Assembly (NCBI GenBank): GCA_024280875.1
Contig: JAJRPH010000397.1
Location: 1-16,975 of the forward strand
Origin: Deltaproteobacteria bacterium
GTDB lineage: Bacteria > Desulfobacterota > Desulfobacteria > Desulfobacterales > Desulfosalsimonadaceae
DNA: 16,975 bases
Reading direction: 5' to 3'
The translations under genes were made by a program, and so were the position numbers. Within the stretch, counting starts at the first letter, position 1. Every line of letters begins with the position of its first letter. Of the stretch, positions 1 through 7,132 are shown one piece after another. The notes beneath the pieces are model-generated. The model had not been told where the DNA came from and made no database searches. It was given only the letters and a program-made list of their open reading frames with translations.

Positions 1-963
1 AAAGTCGGCGAACCCCATGCCGAGGTCAACGCCATTAAGGACGCAGGCGATCAGGCTGCGGGCAGCACTATCTATGTGACACTGGAGCCCTGCAATCACC
101 AGGGGCGGACTCCTCCCTGCACTGAAAAAATTCTGTCCGCCGGTATTTCGCATGTTGTCATGGCAATGAAAGATCCGAATCCGGAGGTGAGCGGCGGTGG
201 CGCCGACTTTTTAACCCAAAATAAAATCTCCGTAAAATCCGGGATCCGTGAAGCCGAAGCCCGGCGCTTAAATGAAAGCTTTATTAAACATATCACCACA
301 AAACGGCCGTTTGTGACGTTAAAATGTGCGGCAACGTTAGACGGCCGTATTGCCACGCGAACAGGTGATTCCAAATGGATCACCGGCGAATCATCCCGAA
401 AATACGTTCATGAACTGCGTCATGGAATTGATGCGATTATGGTCGGGGTCAATACGGTAAAAACAGATAACCCAAGCCTGACAACGCGGCTGGACGATAT
501 AAAAGGGGTGGATCCCATCCGGATTGTTTTGGATACGCAGCTGTCCATTCCGGAAAATTCAAAGTTATTGCAGATCCCTTCAGTCTCTGATACGTTAATC
601 ATTACAGGTAATTCGAGACCATCGCCAAAACGTGATGCCATTTTACAAATGGGCGTTAAAATTATTGACGCAGTACTCAAAGACGGCCGGATCGACGTAG
701 ATGCCCGGATGTATCAAATGGGGGCAATGGGAATAACCAGCCTTCTGATTGAAGGCGGCGCACGGGTCGCCGCATCCGCACTGCAGGCGAAAATTGTGGA
801 TAAGATCAATTTTTTTTACGCGCCCAAAATTCTTGCCGGCGACGATGGTGTTCCCATGTGCAGCGGGCCCGGGCCGGAGTTGATGGCCCAAAGCCTCCCG
901 GTCAGAGACATTAGCGTCAGGCAATTTGACGATGATGTCATGATTGAAGGATATTTAGACTGA
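1..963 (+). CDS. ribD: Bifunctional diaminohydroxyphosphoribosylaminopyrimidine deaminase / 5-amino-6-(5-phosphoribosylamino)uracil reductase, 5' end missing
   Basis: RibD carries out the second and third steps of riboflavin synthesis in the cytoplasm: zinc-dependent deamination of the pyrimidine, then NADPH-dependent reduction of the ribose side chain. The reading frame is open from base 1. Its first codons give the deaminase zinc motif HAEVNA (His codon at 16-18), followed by PCNHQGRTPPC with the two zinc cysteines at codons 91-93 and 118-120. The reductase domain begins near KRPFVTLKCAATLDGRIA and includes the conserved GDSKWITG and GVNTVKTDNPSL blocks and LIEGGARV. About 320 residues are visible; by comparison with E. 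coli RibD roughly 45 N-terminal residues lie upstream of the window. The GTG at 76 is an internal valine, not the start. The stop is one base before the ribE ATG, so the two are probably translationally coupled. Confidence 0.96.
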   Translation, partial: KVGEPHAEVNAIKDAGDQAAGSTIYVTLEPCNHQGRTPPCTEKILSAGISHVVMAMKDPNPEVSGGGADFLTQNKISVKSGIREAEARRLNESFIKHITTKRPFVTLKCAATLDGRIATRTGDSKWITGESSRKYVHELRHGIDAIMVGVNTVKTDNPSLTTRLDDIKGVDPIRIVLDTQLSIPENSKLLQIPSVSDTLIITGNSRPSPKRDAILQMGVKIIDAVLKDGRIDVDARMYQMGAMGITSLLIEGGARVAASALQAKIVDKINFFYAPKILAGDDGVPMCSGPGPELMAQSLPVRDISVRQFDDDVMIEGYLD

Positions 964-964
964 T

Positions 965-1627
965 ATGTTTACAGGCATCATAGAAGGCTTGGGAAAAATA
1001 ACCGGTATCCGTCCGTCCGGTGAAGGCAAACGATTATCCATTGTTGCGAATTTTTCTTTAGAAAATTCTAAAATCGGCGACAGCATCGCTGTCAACGGGG
1101 CCTGCCTGACTGCGGTCACAATTTCAACATCGCGGTTTGAAGTGGATGTATCACCTGAAACCATTGATAAAACAACATTAAAAGACATAAGAATCGGAGA
1201 ACCGGTTAATATCGAACGGGCATTGCGATTGTCAGATAGGCTGGACGGGCATCTTGTGTCCGGTCACATAGACGGCACCGGCCGAATTACCTATAAAACC
1301 AGACAGGCAAACGCCATTTTAATCGGATTCTCTGTTGGGCAATCCCTGGCCCGCTACATGATTGCCAAAGGGTCTGTTGCCATTGACGGCATCAGCCTGA
1401 CCATCAACACCTGCGATCAGCATAATTTTGAAGTCAGCATTATTCCCCATACAGTCGCAATCACCACCATCGGCATAAAACATGTCGGGGATGCCGTTAA
1501 CATCGAAACCGATATGATCGGTAAATATGTGGAGAAATTTCTAATAAATAAAACTGATCCGGATAAAAATAAAACCGGAGACAAACCGGTTGATATGGAA
1601 TTTTTATTGAAAACCGGATTTATTTAA
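965..1627 (+). CDS. ribE: Riboflavin synthase, alpha subunit
   Basis: This enzyme dismutates two 6,7-dimethyl-8-ribityllumazine molecules to riboflavin plus the pyrimidine diamine, the last step of the pathway. The 220-residue protein starts with the diagnostic MFTGIIEGLG. It shows the internal duplication of two lumazine-binding barrels: NGACLTAV in the first half matches DGISLTIN in the second, and VSGHIDGTG marks the junction. The C-terminal helix ends with DMEFLLKTGFI, typical of the trimerising tail. Length matches the family (about 200-220). The ATG is one base after the ribD stop, which fixes the start. The gene has been called ribE or ribC in different species; in this operon, with ribH as lumazine synthase, ribE is used. 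Confidence 0.96.
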   Translation: MFTGIIEGLGKITGIRPSGEGKRLSIVANFSLENSKIGDSIAVNGACLTAVTISTSRFEVDVSPETIDKTTLKDIRIGEPVNIERALRLSDRLDGHLVSGHIDGTGRITYKTRQANAILIGFSVGQSLARYMIAKGSVAIDGISLTINTCDQHNFEVSIIPHTVAITTIGIKHVGDAVNIETDMIGKYVEKFLINKTDPDKNKTGDKPVDMEFLLKTGFI

Positions 1628-1735
1628 ACCATAAAAACTAAATAATATTAATCAAGTTCAAAGCATCCGGATCTGCGATAAACGTCTTACCCTGTTTCCG
1701 GGGTTTGGATATATTTAAGGAGATTATAGTTCAAC

Positions 1736-2950
1736 ATGTCACATTTAAGCATTGAAGAAGCGATCAGAGACATCAAAGAAGGAAAAATGGTTATCCTGGT
1801 TGATGATGAGGACCGGGAAAACGAAGGCGATCTCACCATTGCGGCCGAAGCCGTAACACCGGAAGCCATCAATTTCATGGCCATACACGGCCGGGGTCTG
1901 ATATGCCTGTCATTAACAGCGGATATAGTTGAAAAGCTTGACCTGCCGATGATGGTTCACGAAAACACCTCGCAATTTAAAACCGGTTTTACCGTTTCCA
2001 TCGAAGCACGTCATGGCGTGACAACCGGTATTTCAGCAGCAGACCGGGCAACAACGATTCAAACTGCAATAGCAGATAATGCAAAGCCGAAAGATATTGC
2101 CCGACCGGGTCATATTTTTCCTTTGCGCGCCAGAAGAGGCGGCGTTATGGTTCGTACCGGCCAGACAGAAGGCTCCGTGGATCTGGCCAGCCTGGCCGGT
2201 CTCAAACCGGCCGGTGTGATTTGTGAAATAATGGATGAAGACGGGACAATGGCCCGAATGCCTTCTCTGGAAAAATTTTCCGAAAAACACGGTATCGGGA
2301 TCTGCACCATTGCAGATTTGATCGCATACCGGATGCGCACGGAATCCTTTGTTCACCGGGCGGTTGAAGCCACAATTCCCACCACCCACGCCGGGGATTT
2401 CAAAGTCATTGTTTATGAAAATGATCTGGAAGATTTTCAGCATATTGCCCTGGTTAAAGGCGAAATTGATCCTGAAAAACCGATTCTTGTCAGGGTCCAT
2501 TCAGAATGTCTGACCGGTGATATTTTCGGGTCGCTCAGATGCGACTGCGGGGAACAGCTCGGTATTGCCATGCAGATGATGGATAAAGAAGGAAGCGGAG
2601 TGCTTCTTTATGTCCGCCAGGAAGGCCGCGGCATAGGCCTGGTCAACAAATTAAAAGCCTATAATCTTCAGGATGAAGGATATGATACTGTTGAAGCAAA
2701 CGAAAAGCTCGGGTTCAAGGCTGATTTAAGAGACTACGGTGTCGGCGCCCAGGTCCTGGCCGATCTGGGAATTAAAAAAATGCGCCTGATCACCAATAAT
2801 CCAAAAAAAATCGTTGGCTTGGAAGGATACGGGCTCAGCGTGGTTGAAAAAGTCCCTATTCAAACAAAACCGACTGAGCAAAACCGATGTTATCTTGAAT
2901 GCAAACGTCTGAAAATGGGTCATTTTTTGAATGTTGATACAACCCCGTAA
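1736..2950 (+). CDS. ribBA: Bifunctional 3,4-dihydroxy-2-butanone-4-phosphate synthase / GTP cyclohydrolase II
   Basis: This fusion supplies both precursors of riboflavin: the four-carbon unit from ribulose 5-phosphate (RibB half, about residues 1-203) and the pyrimidine from GTP (RibA half, about 205-400). The RibB half shows DDEDRENEGDL (22-32), GVTTGISAADR and RPGHIFPLRA. The RibA half has the zinc cysteines C258, C269 and C271 in SECLTGDIFGSLRCDC, then RQEGRGIGL (294-302) and RDYGVGAQVL, so both halves look complete. An oddity is TGQTEGSVDL at 141-150: Gln143 sits where E. coli RibB has His153, which I recall as a metal ligand. The ribosome site AAGGAG (1717-1722) lies 13 bases before the ATG, rather far, but no other in-frame start fits. 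The preceding 108-base gap shows no recognisable FMN riboswitch or strong hairpin. Confidence 0.96.
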   Translation: MSHLSIEEAIRDIKEGKMVILVDDEDRENEGDLTIAAEAVTPEAINFMAIHGRGLICLSLTADIVEKLDLPMMVHENTSQFKTGFTVSIEARHGVTTGISAADRATTIQTAIADNAKPKDIARPGHIFPLRARRGGVMVRTGQTEGSVDLASLAGLKPAGVICEIMDEDGTMARMPSLEKFSEKHGIGICTIADLIAYRMRTESFVHRAVEATIPTTHAGDFKVIVYENDLEDFQHIALVKGEIDPEKPILVRVHSECLTGDIFGSLRCDCGEQLGIAMQMMDKEGSGVLLYVRQEGRGIGLVNKLKAYNLQDEGYDTVEANEKLGFKADLRDYGVGAQVLADLGIKKMRLITNNPKKIVGLEGYGLSVVEKVPIQTKPTEQNRCYLECKRLKMGHFLNVDTTP

Positions 2951-2976
2951 CGGGTGTCTATACATAAATAAAGAAA

Positions 2977-2981
2977 AAGGA
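2977..2981 (+). promoter_or_regulatory. Ribosome binding site that decides the ribH start
   Basis: AAGGA lies 6 bases before the ATG at 2988. An earlier in-frame ATG at 2931 overlaps the end of ribBA, lacks such a site and would add 19 residues absent from normal lumazine synthases, so 2988 is preferred. Confidence 0.7.
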
Positions 2982-2987
2982 AAAACC

Positions 2988-3461
2988 ATGTCTAAAATCA
3001 TCGAAGGAAATCTACTTGCCAAAGGAAAACGGTTTGCACTCATCGTCGGCCGTTTTAATGATTTTATCTCGGAAAGACTGCTTAGTGGCGCACTCGACGC
3101 ATTAATCCGGAGCGGCGCAAAAGATGAAGATATTGATATCGTAAAAGTTCCCGGGGCATTTGAAATTCCTTTGGCCGCAAAAAAACTGGCCCAAAAACAA
3201 TATGATGCAATCATATGCCTGGGCGCTGTCATTCGCGGGGCCACACCCCATTTTGACTATGTCAGCGCGGAAGTTTCAAAAGGAATTGCGACTGTGAGCT
3301 TAGACGCAGAAGTTCCGGTAATTTTTGGTGTCATCACCACAGATACGATTGAACAGGCCATTGAACGGGCCGGGACCAAAGCCGGCAACAAAGGCTGGAG
3401 TGCCGCCATCGCCGCCATTGAAATGGCCAACCTGATGGGTGCGATTGAAGGACACAAATAA
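2988..3461 (+). CDS. ribH: 6,7-dimethyl-8-ribityllumazine synthase
   Basis: RibH condenses 5-amino-6-ribitylaminouracil with 3,4-dihydroxy-2-butanone 4-phosphate to give lumazine, the substrate of RibE. The 157-residue product matches the usual length (about 155). It has the characteristic blocks GRFNDFISERLL, KVPGAFEIPLAAKKLA, CLGAVIRGATPHFDYV with the catalytic His in PHFDYV, PVIFGVITTDTIEQAIERAG and NKGWSAAIAAIEM. In this family the protein forms pentamers or 60-subunit capsids; the sequence alone does not show which. The start at 2988 is supported by its ribosome site and by homologue length. It follows ribBA by 37 bases and precedes nusB by 5 bases. Confidence 0.96.
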   Translation: MSKIIEGNLLAKGKRFALIVGRFNDFISERLLSGALDALIRSGAKDEDIDIVKVPGAFEIPLAAKKLAQKQYDAIICLGAVIRGATPHFDYVSAEVSKGIATVSLDAEVPVIFGVITTDTIEQAIERAGTKAGNKGWSAAIAAIEMANLMGAIEGHK

Positions 3462-3466
3462 CATTT

Positions 3467-3907
3467 ATGGGAACTCGCCGCAAATCAAGAGAACTGGCCA
3501 TGCAGGCGCTCTTCTGCATGGACGTGCTGAAAAATGAATCCGACGAATTAATGGGGGGGCTGGCAGAAATGTTAAAACTGGCTCCTGACATTAATCGATT
3601 TTACATGACATTAATCAGGGGCGTCATTAATAACAAAACCCGGATCGATCAACTCATTGAGCAATTTTCCAGCCACTGGAAAATCAACCGGATGGGCTGT
3701 GTGGACCGCAATATTCTTCGGATTGCCACTTATGAACTGTTATACTGCCAGGATATACCGCCGAAAGTATCGATCAACGAAGCCGTGGATATTGGTAAAC
3801 TGTACGGCACAGAAGAATCCGGGTCTTTTATCAACGGGATTCTGGACGGAATTTATCAGCAGCAGGCCTCCACTATAAAAAAAAATGAAAAATCGGATAA
3901 AATATAA
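3467..3907 (+). CDS. nusB: Transcription antitermination factor NusB
   Basis: NusB binds boxA RNA with NusE (S10) and promotes antitermination, chiefly of rRNA operons. The 146-residue all-helical protein opens with the family signature GTRRKSRELAMQALFCMDV and continues with SSHWKINRMGCVDRNILRIATYELLY and PPKVSINEAVDIGKLYGTEESGSFINGILDGI, the conserved NusB core. Length is normal. Only 5 bases separate it from ribH and no good independent ribosome site is visible, suggesting coupling to ribH translation. The ribH-nusB pairing is a widespread arrangement in bacteria. The last residues (KKNEKSDKI) are a short charged tail of no known role. Confidence 0.95.
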   Translation: MGTRRKSRELAMQALFCMDVLKNESDELMGGLAEMLKLAPDINRFYMTLIRGVINNKTRIDQLIEQFSSHWKINRMGCVDRNILRIATYELLYCQDIPPKVSINEAVDIGKLYGTEESGSFINGILDGIYQQQASTIKKNEKSDKI

Positions 3908-3939
3908 ACCACCTAACCCCAGAAGGACAAGGAGCTAAA

Positions 3940-5319
3940 ATGATGGAACAACGAAAAGTCTTTTTAAGTGAGGATGAAATGCCCCGGCAATGGTATAATA
4001 TTCTGGCCGATATTAGAATGAATCCACCGCTGGGCCCTGACGGCAATCCTGTAACCCCGGATCAGCTCGCTCCGATATTTCCGATGAACCTGGTCGAACA
4101 GGAAGTCAGCACCGAACGCTGGATTGATATTCCCGAACCGGTTCTTGACATCCTGAGAATATGGCGCCCATCCCCGATGGTTCGGGCCAGAAACCTTGAA
4201 AAAGCATTGGGAACCCCTGCAAAAATATATTTTAAAAATGAAAGTTTGAGCCCTCCGGGAAGTCACAAGCCGAATACTGCTGTCCCTCAGGCATATTACA
4301 ATAAAGAATTCGGCACCAAACGAATCACAACAGAAACCGGCGCCGGCCAGTGGGGCAGTGCCTTATCTTTTGCTTGCACCCAGTTTGGTCTTGAATGCAA
4401 AATATATATGGTTCGGATCAGTTTTGACCAGAAGCCTTACCGGAAATCCATGATGGCCACCTGGGGAGGCAACTGCGTTCCCAGCCCAAGCCCGGATACA
4501 AAAGCCGGCCGAGAAGCTTTGGAACGTGATCCGAATACCCCGGGCAGCCTGGGCATTGCCATCAGCGAAGCCATTGAAGAAGCGGTAGCCGATGAAAGCG
4601 GACAAACCAAATATTCTTTGGGAAGCGTTCTCAATCATGTGATGCTGCACCAAACCATTATCGGGTTGGAAGCTAAAAAACAGATGGAAAAAATCGGAGA
4701 ATACCCGGATGTTATTATCGGTTGTGCGGGCGGCGGAAGTAATTTTGCGGGTCTGGCCTTTCCGTTTGTGCATGATAAAATCAACGGCAAGCAGATTGAA
4801 ATCATTCCCGTGGAACCTGCCGGTTGCCCGACATTAACTAAAGCACCGTTTGTCTATGATCACGGGGATACTGCAAAATATACCCCCCTGCTGCCCATGC
4901 ATAGCCTCGGCCATAGATTTGTACCGCCCCCGTTTCATGCCGGCGGCTTGAGATATCACGGCATGGCGCCCACCGTCAGCCAGCTTGTGGATGAAGGCCT
5001 GATAACACCAACATCCGTTAAACAGAATGAGGTTTTTGAGGCTGGTCTCCTCCTTGCCAGAACTGAAGGGATTATCCCAGCCCCGGAAACCAACCATGCA
5101 TTGGCAACAGTGGTGGCTGAGGCAAACAAAGCCAAGGAAGAAGGCAAGGAAAAGGTCATTTTGTTCAACTGGAGCGGTCACGGACTTCTGGACCTGACGG
5201 CATATGACAGCTATCTTTCCGGAAACATAAAAGATATTGTGCTCTCAGATGAACAAATGGCCGAATCCGGAAAAATCTATGCCAATCACCCGAAACCGCA
5301 GTCTTTAAAAAGCAGATAA
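3940..5319 (+). CDS. Tryptophan synthase beta chain-like protein, TrpB2 type
   Basis: A PLP enzyme expected to join indole with serine to make tryptophan. The 459-residue length and the N-terminal segment (MPRQWYNILADI, PLGPDGNPVTPDQL) are those of the TrpB2 subgroup rather than the roughly 400-residue TrpB1 that pairs with TrpA. Visible catalytic parts are the PLP lysine K110 in PPGSHKPNTA, the glutamate E132 in TETGAGQWGS, and the phosphate loop GCAGGGSNFAG (261-271). TrpB2 proteins are generally thought to act without a tight TrpA partner, for instance in indole salvage, and no trpA is in this window. AAGGAG (3929-3934) precedes the ATG by 5 bases; a second ATG follows immediately, so the start may be one codon later. 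It lies 32 bases after nusB, so readthrough from the rib operon is likely. Confidence 0.93.
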   Translation: MMEQRKVFLSEDEMPRQWYNILADIRMNPPLGPDGNPVTPDQLAPIFPMNLVEQEVSTERWIDIPEPVLDILRIWRPSPMVRARNLEKALGTPAKIYFKNESLSPPGSHKPNTAVPQAYYNKEFGTKRITTETGAGQWGSALSFACTQFGLECKIYMVRISFDQKPYRKSMMATWGGNCVPSPSPDTKAGREALERDPNTPGSLGIAISEAIEEAVADESGQTKYSLGSVLNHVMLHQTIIGLEAKKQMEKIGEYPDVIIGCAGGGSNFAGLAFPFVHDKINGKQIEIIPVEPAGCPTLTKAPFVYDHGDTAKYTPLLPMHSLGHRFVPPPFHAGGLRYHGMAPTVSQLVDEGLITPTSVKQNEVFEAGLLLARTEGIIPAPETNHALATVVAEANKAKEEGKEKVILFNWSGHGLLDLTAYDSYLSGNIKDIVLSDEQMAESGKIYANHPKPQSLKSR

Positions 5320-5338
5320 TTTAAGGGAACTATATTTA

Positions 5339-5608
5339 ATGTCAGATCAACCGATAAATGACCAGGAAATGCGCTGCCCGAGACTCGGCAGCCCCATTTC
5401 CTTCCGTTACTGTATGATCAGCGGAGCAGATGATGACATCTGCTGGAAAGTTTTGGACTGCTGGTGGGAAACGTTTGATGTTGAAGCCTACCTGAAGGCA
5501 AATATGCCCGAAGCAGTCTTTAAACAGCTGATGGAAACTGCGGATAAACCTAAGAATAAGATCAGCAGTATTATTGAAATTGCAGAAAAGGTAAAAAAAA
5601 GTAAGTAG
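5339..5608 (+). CDS. Small conserved four-cysteine protein of unknown function (CPRLG type)
   Basis: An 89-residue soluble protein with no signal peptide or membrane segment. Four cysteines are spaced as C13-PRLG, C25 in FRYC, C35 in ICWK and C41 in DCWW, followed by a helical C-terminal half ending in a lysine-rich tail (EIAEKVKKSK). The cysteine pattern could bind zinc or an Fe-S cluster; this is inference. I recall short proteins with a similar CPRLG...YC...C...DCW pattern in Desulfobacterota, generally annotated hypothetical. It starts 19 bases after trpB2 with AAGGGA (5323-5328) 10 bases before the ATG, so it is probably cotranscribed with trpB2. No function is assigned. Confidence 0.8.
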   Translation: MSDQPINDQEMRCPRLGSPISFRYCMISGADDDICWKVLDCWWETFDVEAYLKANMPEAVFKQLMETADKPKNKISSIIEIAEKVKKSK

Positions 5609-5636
5609 GTGGAAGGTAACGTTTTTTTTAATGTGT

Positions 5637-5670
5637 AAGCCGGATTAGCTCGTAGAGCGTAATCCGGCTT
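5637..5670. repeat. Long imperfect palindrome, REP-like element or terminator
   Basis: An 11-base perfect stem AAGCCGGATTA (5637-5647) pairs with TAATCCGGCTT (5660-5670). The centre holds a second short stem GCTC/GAGC with loop GTA and one unpaired G (5659). The GGATTAGC...GCGTAATCC pattern resembles the REP/RAYT-type palindromes scattered in many proteobacterial genomes. A run of only four T follows, so it might also end trpB2-operon transcripts, but it is not a textbook terminator. Confidence 0.6.
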
Positions 5671-5699
5671 TTGCAGAAGGTGAAAGGCAGAGGAATAAT
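5671..5699 (+). promoter_or_regulatory. Candidate sigma-70 promoter for the metallo-hydrolase gene
   Basis: TTGCAG (5671-5676) and AATAAT (5694-5699) are separated by exactly 17 bases, directly after the palindrome and 49 bases before the gene start. The -10 box matches 5 of 6 consensus bases but the -35 only 3 of 6, so this is a weak prediction. Confidence 0.3.
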
Positions 5700-5734
5700 C
5701 CGAGTCCTTCATAAAATTTAAACATTTAACATTG

Positions 5735-5740
5735 TAGGAG
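5735..5740 (+). promoter_or_regulatory. Ribosome binding site supporting a TTG start
   Basis: TAGGAG lies 7 bases before the TTG at 5748, optimal spacing. No ATG or GTG nearby is equally well placed, so the metallo-hydrolase is read from a rare TTG codon. Confidence 0.7.
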
Positions 5741-5747
5741 AAAACCG

Positions 5748-6368
5748 TTGATCATCAAAACTCTCGCCGTGGGACCGATTATGGCGAACTGCTTTATTGT
5801 GGGATGTGAAAACACAAAATCAGCCGTGGTGATTGATCCGGGCGATGAAGCGGATAAAATTCTCATGGCATTGGCCGAATCACAGCTGACAGTCAAATAT
5901 ATCATCAACACCCACGGCCATTTTGATCATGTGGGCGCCAATAAAAAAATGAAAGAAGCCACCGGCGCTGAAATCCTGATTCATGCCGCAGATGCGGATA
6001 TGCTGGAACAGATATCTGTTGCATCAAGGGCTTTTGGAATGTCCGTGGAAGATTCTCCCCCGGCGGACCGGACAATTGGTGAAGGAGACCAGATCACATT
6101 TGGAGATATTACATTCAATGTGATCCATACGCCCGGACATTCCCTGGGTGGCATCTCCCTGTCTACTGACGGAATCGTTTTTGTGGGGGACTCATTGTTT
6201 TACGGGTCCATCGGCCGGACTGATTTTCCGGGCGGTGACTATAATACCCTGATATCCAGTATTAAAAACAAACTGTTCCTCTTAGGAGATGAGGTTGTGG
6301 TATATACGGGACACGGCCCTGAAACCACAATCGGTCAGGAAAAACGAATGAATCCGTTTTTAAAATAA
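5748..6368 (+). CDS. Metallo-beta-lactamase-fold hydrolase, glyoxalase II-like (YcbL type)
   Basis: A 206-residue cytoplasmic hydrolase of the metallo-beta-lactamase superfamily. All binuclear metal ligands are visible: H56, H58, D60 and H61 in NTHGHFDHVGA, H131 in HTPGHSLGG, D148 in VGDSLF and H189 in YTGHGPETT. GRTDFPGG and the short C-terminus ending near RMNPFL are typical of the small YcbL-type branch, which lacks the C-terminal helical glutathione-binding domain of full glyoxalase II. The family hydrolyses thioesters such as hydroxyacyl-glutathione, but the true substrate here cannot be told from sequence. It starts with TTG behind a good ribosome site. The 139-base gap and palindrome upstream suggest its own promoter, and a strong terminator follows 22 bases after the stop. 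Confidence 0.92.
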   Translation: MIIKTLAVGPIMANCFIVGCENTKSAVVIDPGDEADKILMALAESQLTVKYIINTHGHFDHVGANKKMKEATGAEILIHAADADMLEQISVASRAFGMSVEDSPPADRTIGEGDQITFGDITFNVIHTPGHSLGGISLSTDGIVFVGDSLFYGSIGRTDFPGGDYNTLISSIKNKLFLLGDEVVVYTGHGPETTIGQEKRMNPFLK

Positions 6369-6390
6369 TTCAATTTTTTTCGTATTATAA

Positions 6391-6422
6391 AAAAAGCCCA
6401 TCTGAAATCAGATGGGCTTTTT
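6391..6422. terminator. Bidirectional Rho-independent terminator
   Basis: The stem GCCCATCTG (6396-6404) pairs with CAGATGGGC (6409-6417) around the loop AAAT. It is preceded by a run of A (6389-6395) and followed by a run of T (6418-6422), so it works in both directions. It sits 22 bases after the plus-strand hydrolase and downstream of the convergent minus-strand gene ending at 6525. Confidence 0.92.
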
Positions 6423-6496
6423 CATGAGAGCCAACATAATACACCTCAATTTCGATTTCCCCTTTCCGATATATCCAGTGAAATGATGGTCAAGTT

Positions 6497-6518
6497 AATG
6501 CCCTGGTTGGGCATTTTT
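6497..6518 (+). terminator. Second, weaker hairpin with T run
   Basis: AATGCCC (6497-6503) pairs with GGGCATT (6509-6515) around TGGTT and runs into five T (6514-6518) on the plus strand. It may be a backup terminator for plus-strand readthrough. On the minus strand, where it lies just after the stop of the gene ending at 6525, no T run follows. Confidence 0.45.
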
Positions 6519-6524
6519 ATAAGT

Positions 6525-7001
6525 TTATACCCCATACCAATCTGTAAGAATTGCTTGAATATGTTTTCTTAAACCATCTTCAACTTGCTTTTTGCCTCTA
6601 ATACTATTTTCATAAAATAAAGTGCGAAAAGGTGAGACATCAAATGGTAGTTCAGTAGGCTTCTCAGCAATAAGGATTGTTGGTTTATTTAATGCGTGGG
6701 CATATCCAACCTCATAGTAAACATTTGGATTTGCAGGAGTGATGTCTGCAATAATGATTTTTGAGTCAATTATTTGTTTAGAAATATCTGAGATAATTAA
6801 GCCTGGGCCGTATGTTTCATCCGCATGTTGCTGATGCATTTCCAATCCTCCCAGAAGCCAGTCTAACTGCTGGTGATCAATCTCGTATATATCTGATTCG
6901 TCTTGCGGCCATCTGAAAAATTGCTTTTCCAGGCGCTTATGCCACAAACAGAATCGACGTTTTTCTTCCAGTTCCGCTTTACGTGATTTTGATGATTCCA
7001 T
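6525..7001 (-). CDS. Nucleoside 2-deoxyribosyltransferase/TIR-like fold protein, unknown function
   Basis: A 158-residue soluble protein. The C-terminal two thirds carry the hallmark of the nucleoside-deoxyribosyltransferase-like / TIR-like fold: SKIIIADITPANPNVYYEVG followed by YAHALNKPTILI, with E97 in the position of the family's catalytic glutamate, then PFDVSPFRTLFY. Members cut or transfer N-glycosidic bonds of nucleosides or NAD-like dinucleotides, and several act in anti-phage defence. The usual N-terminal strand of such proteins (FVIMPF or similar) is missing; a charged helical segment (residues 5-50, with FCLWHKRLEKQFFRWPQDE) takes its place, and no lost start was found in other frames. 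AAGGTGA 7 bases upstream supports the ATG at 7001. The gene is visibly AT-richer than its neighbours (row 6601-6660 has 20 G/C of 60) and stands alone, suggesting acquisition. The specific activity is not known. Confidence 0.7.
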   Translation of the reverse strand: MESSKSRKAELEEKRRFCLWHKRLEKQFFRWPQDESDIYEIDHQQLDWLLGGLEMHQQHADETYGPGLIISDISKQIIDSKIIIADITPANPNVYYEVGYAHALNKPTILIAEKPTELPFDVSPFRTLFYENSIRGKKQVEDGLRKHIQAILTDWYGV

Positions 7002-7132
7002 GATATCGTCACCTTTTTATAGATTGGTTTGAACGATACCATGGCAGAAATTCATGCTGCCTGTGAAGATGGGGTTGCTTGATCGCTTACGTAGAAGCAT
7101 CAAGGATGCATATTTAATTAGATCGTTTTTCC

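Noticed and set aside
76..963. GTG at 76 as the ribD start
   Set aside because: Codons 1-75 in the same frame encode the deaminase zinc motif HAEVNA, so the gene begins before the window.
1628..1735. FMN riboswitch ahead of ribBA
   Set aside because: The gap is only 108 bases inside the operon and shows no set of conserved RFN stems; a riboswitch, if any, would lie before ribD outside the window.
2931..2987. Longer ribH start overlapping ribBA
   Set aside because: It adds 19 residues not typical of the family and lacks a ribosome site; the ATG at 2988 has AAGGA 6 bases upstream.
2726..3244. 172-residue minus-strand frame across ribBA and ribH
   Set aside because: It is antisense to two well-supported genes and its translation shows no recognisable motif; the same holds for the other antisense frames in the rib genes, the kinase and the peptidase.
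7097..7109. GCATC-AAG-GATGC hairpin as terminator of the response regulator
   Set aside because: Only five base pairs and no T run on either side.
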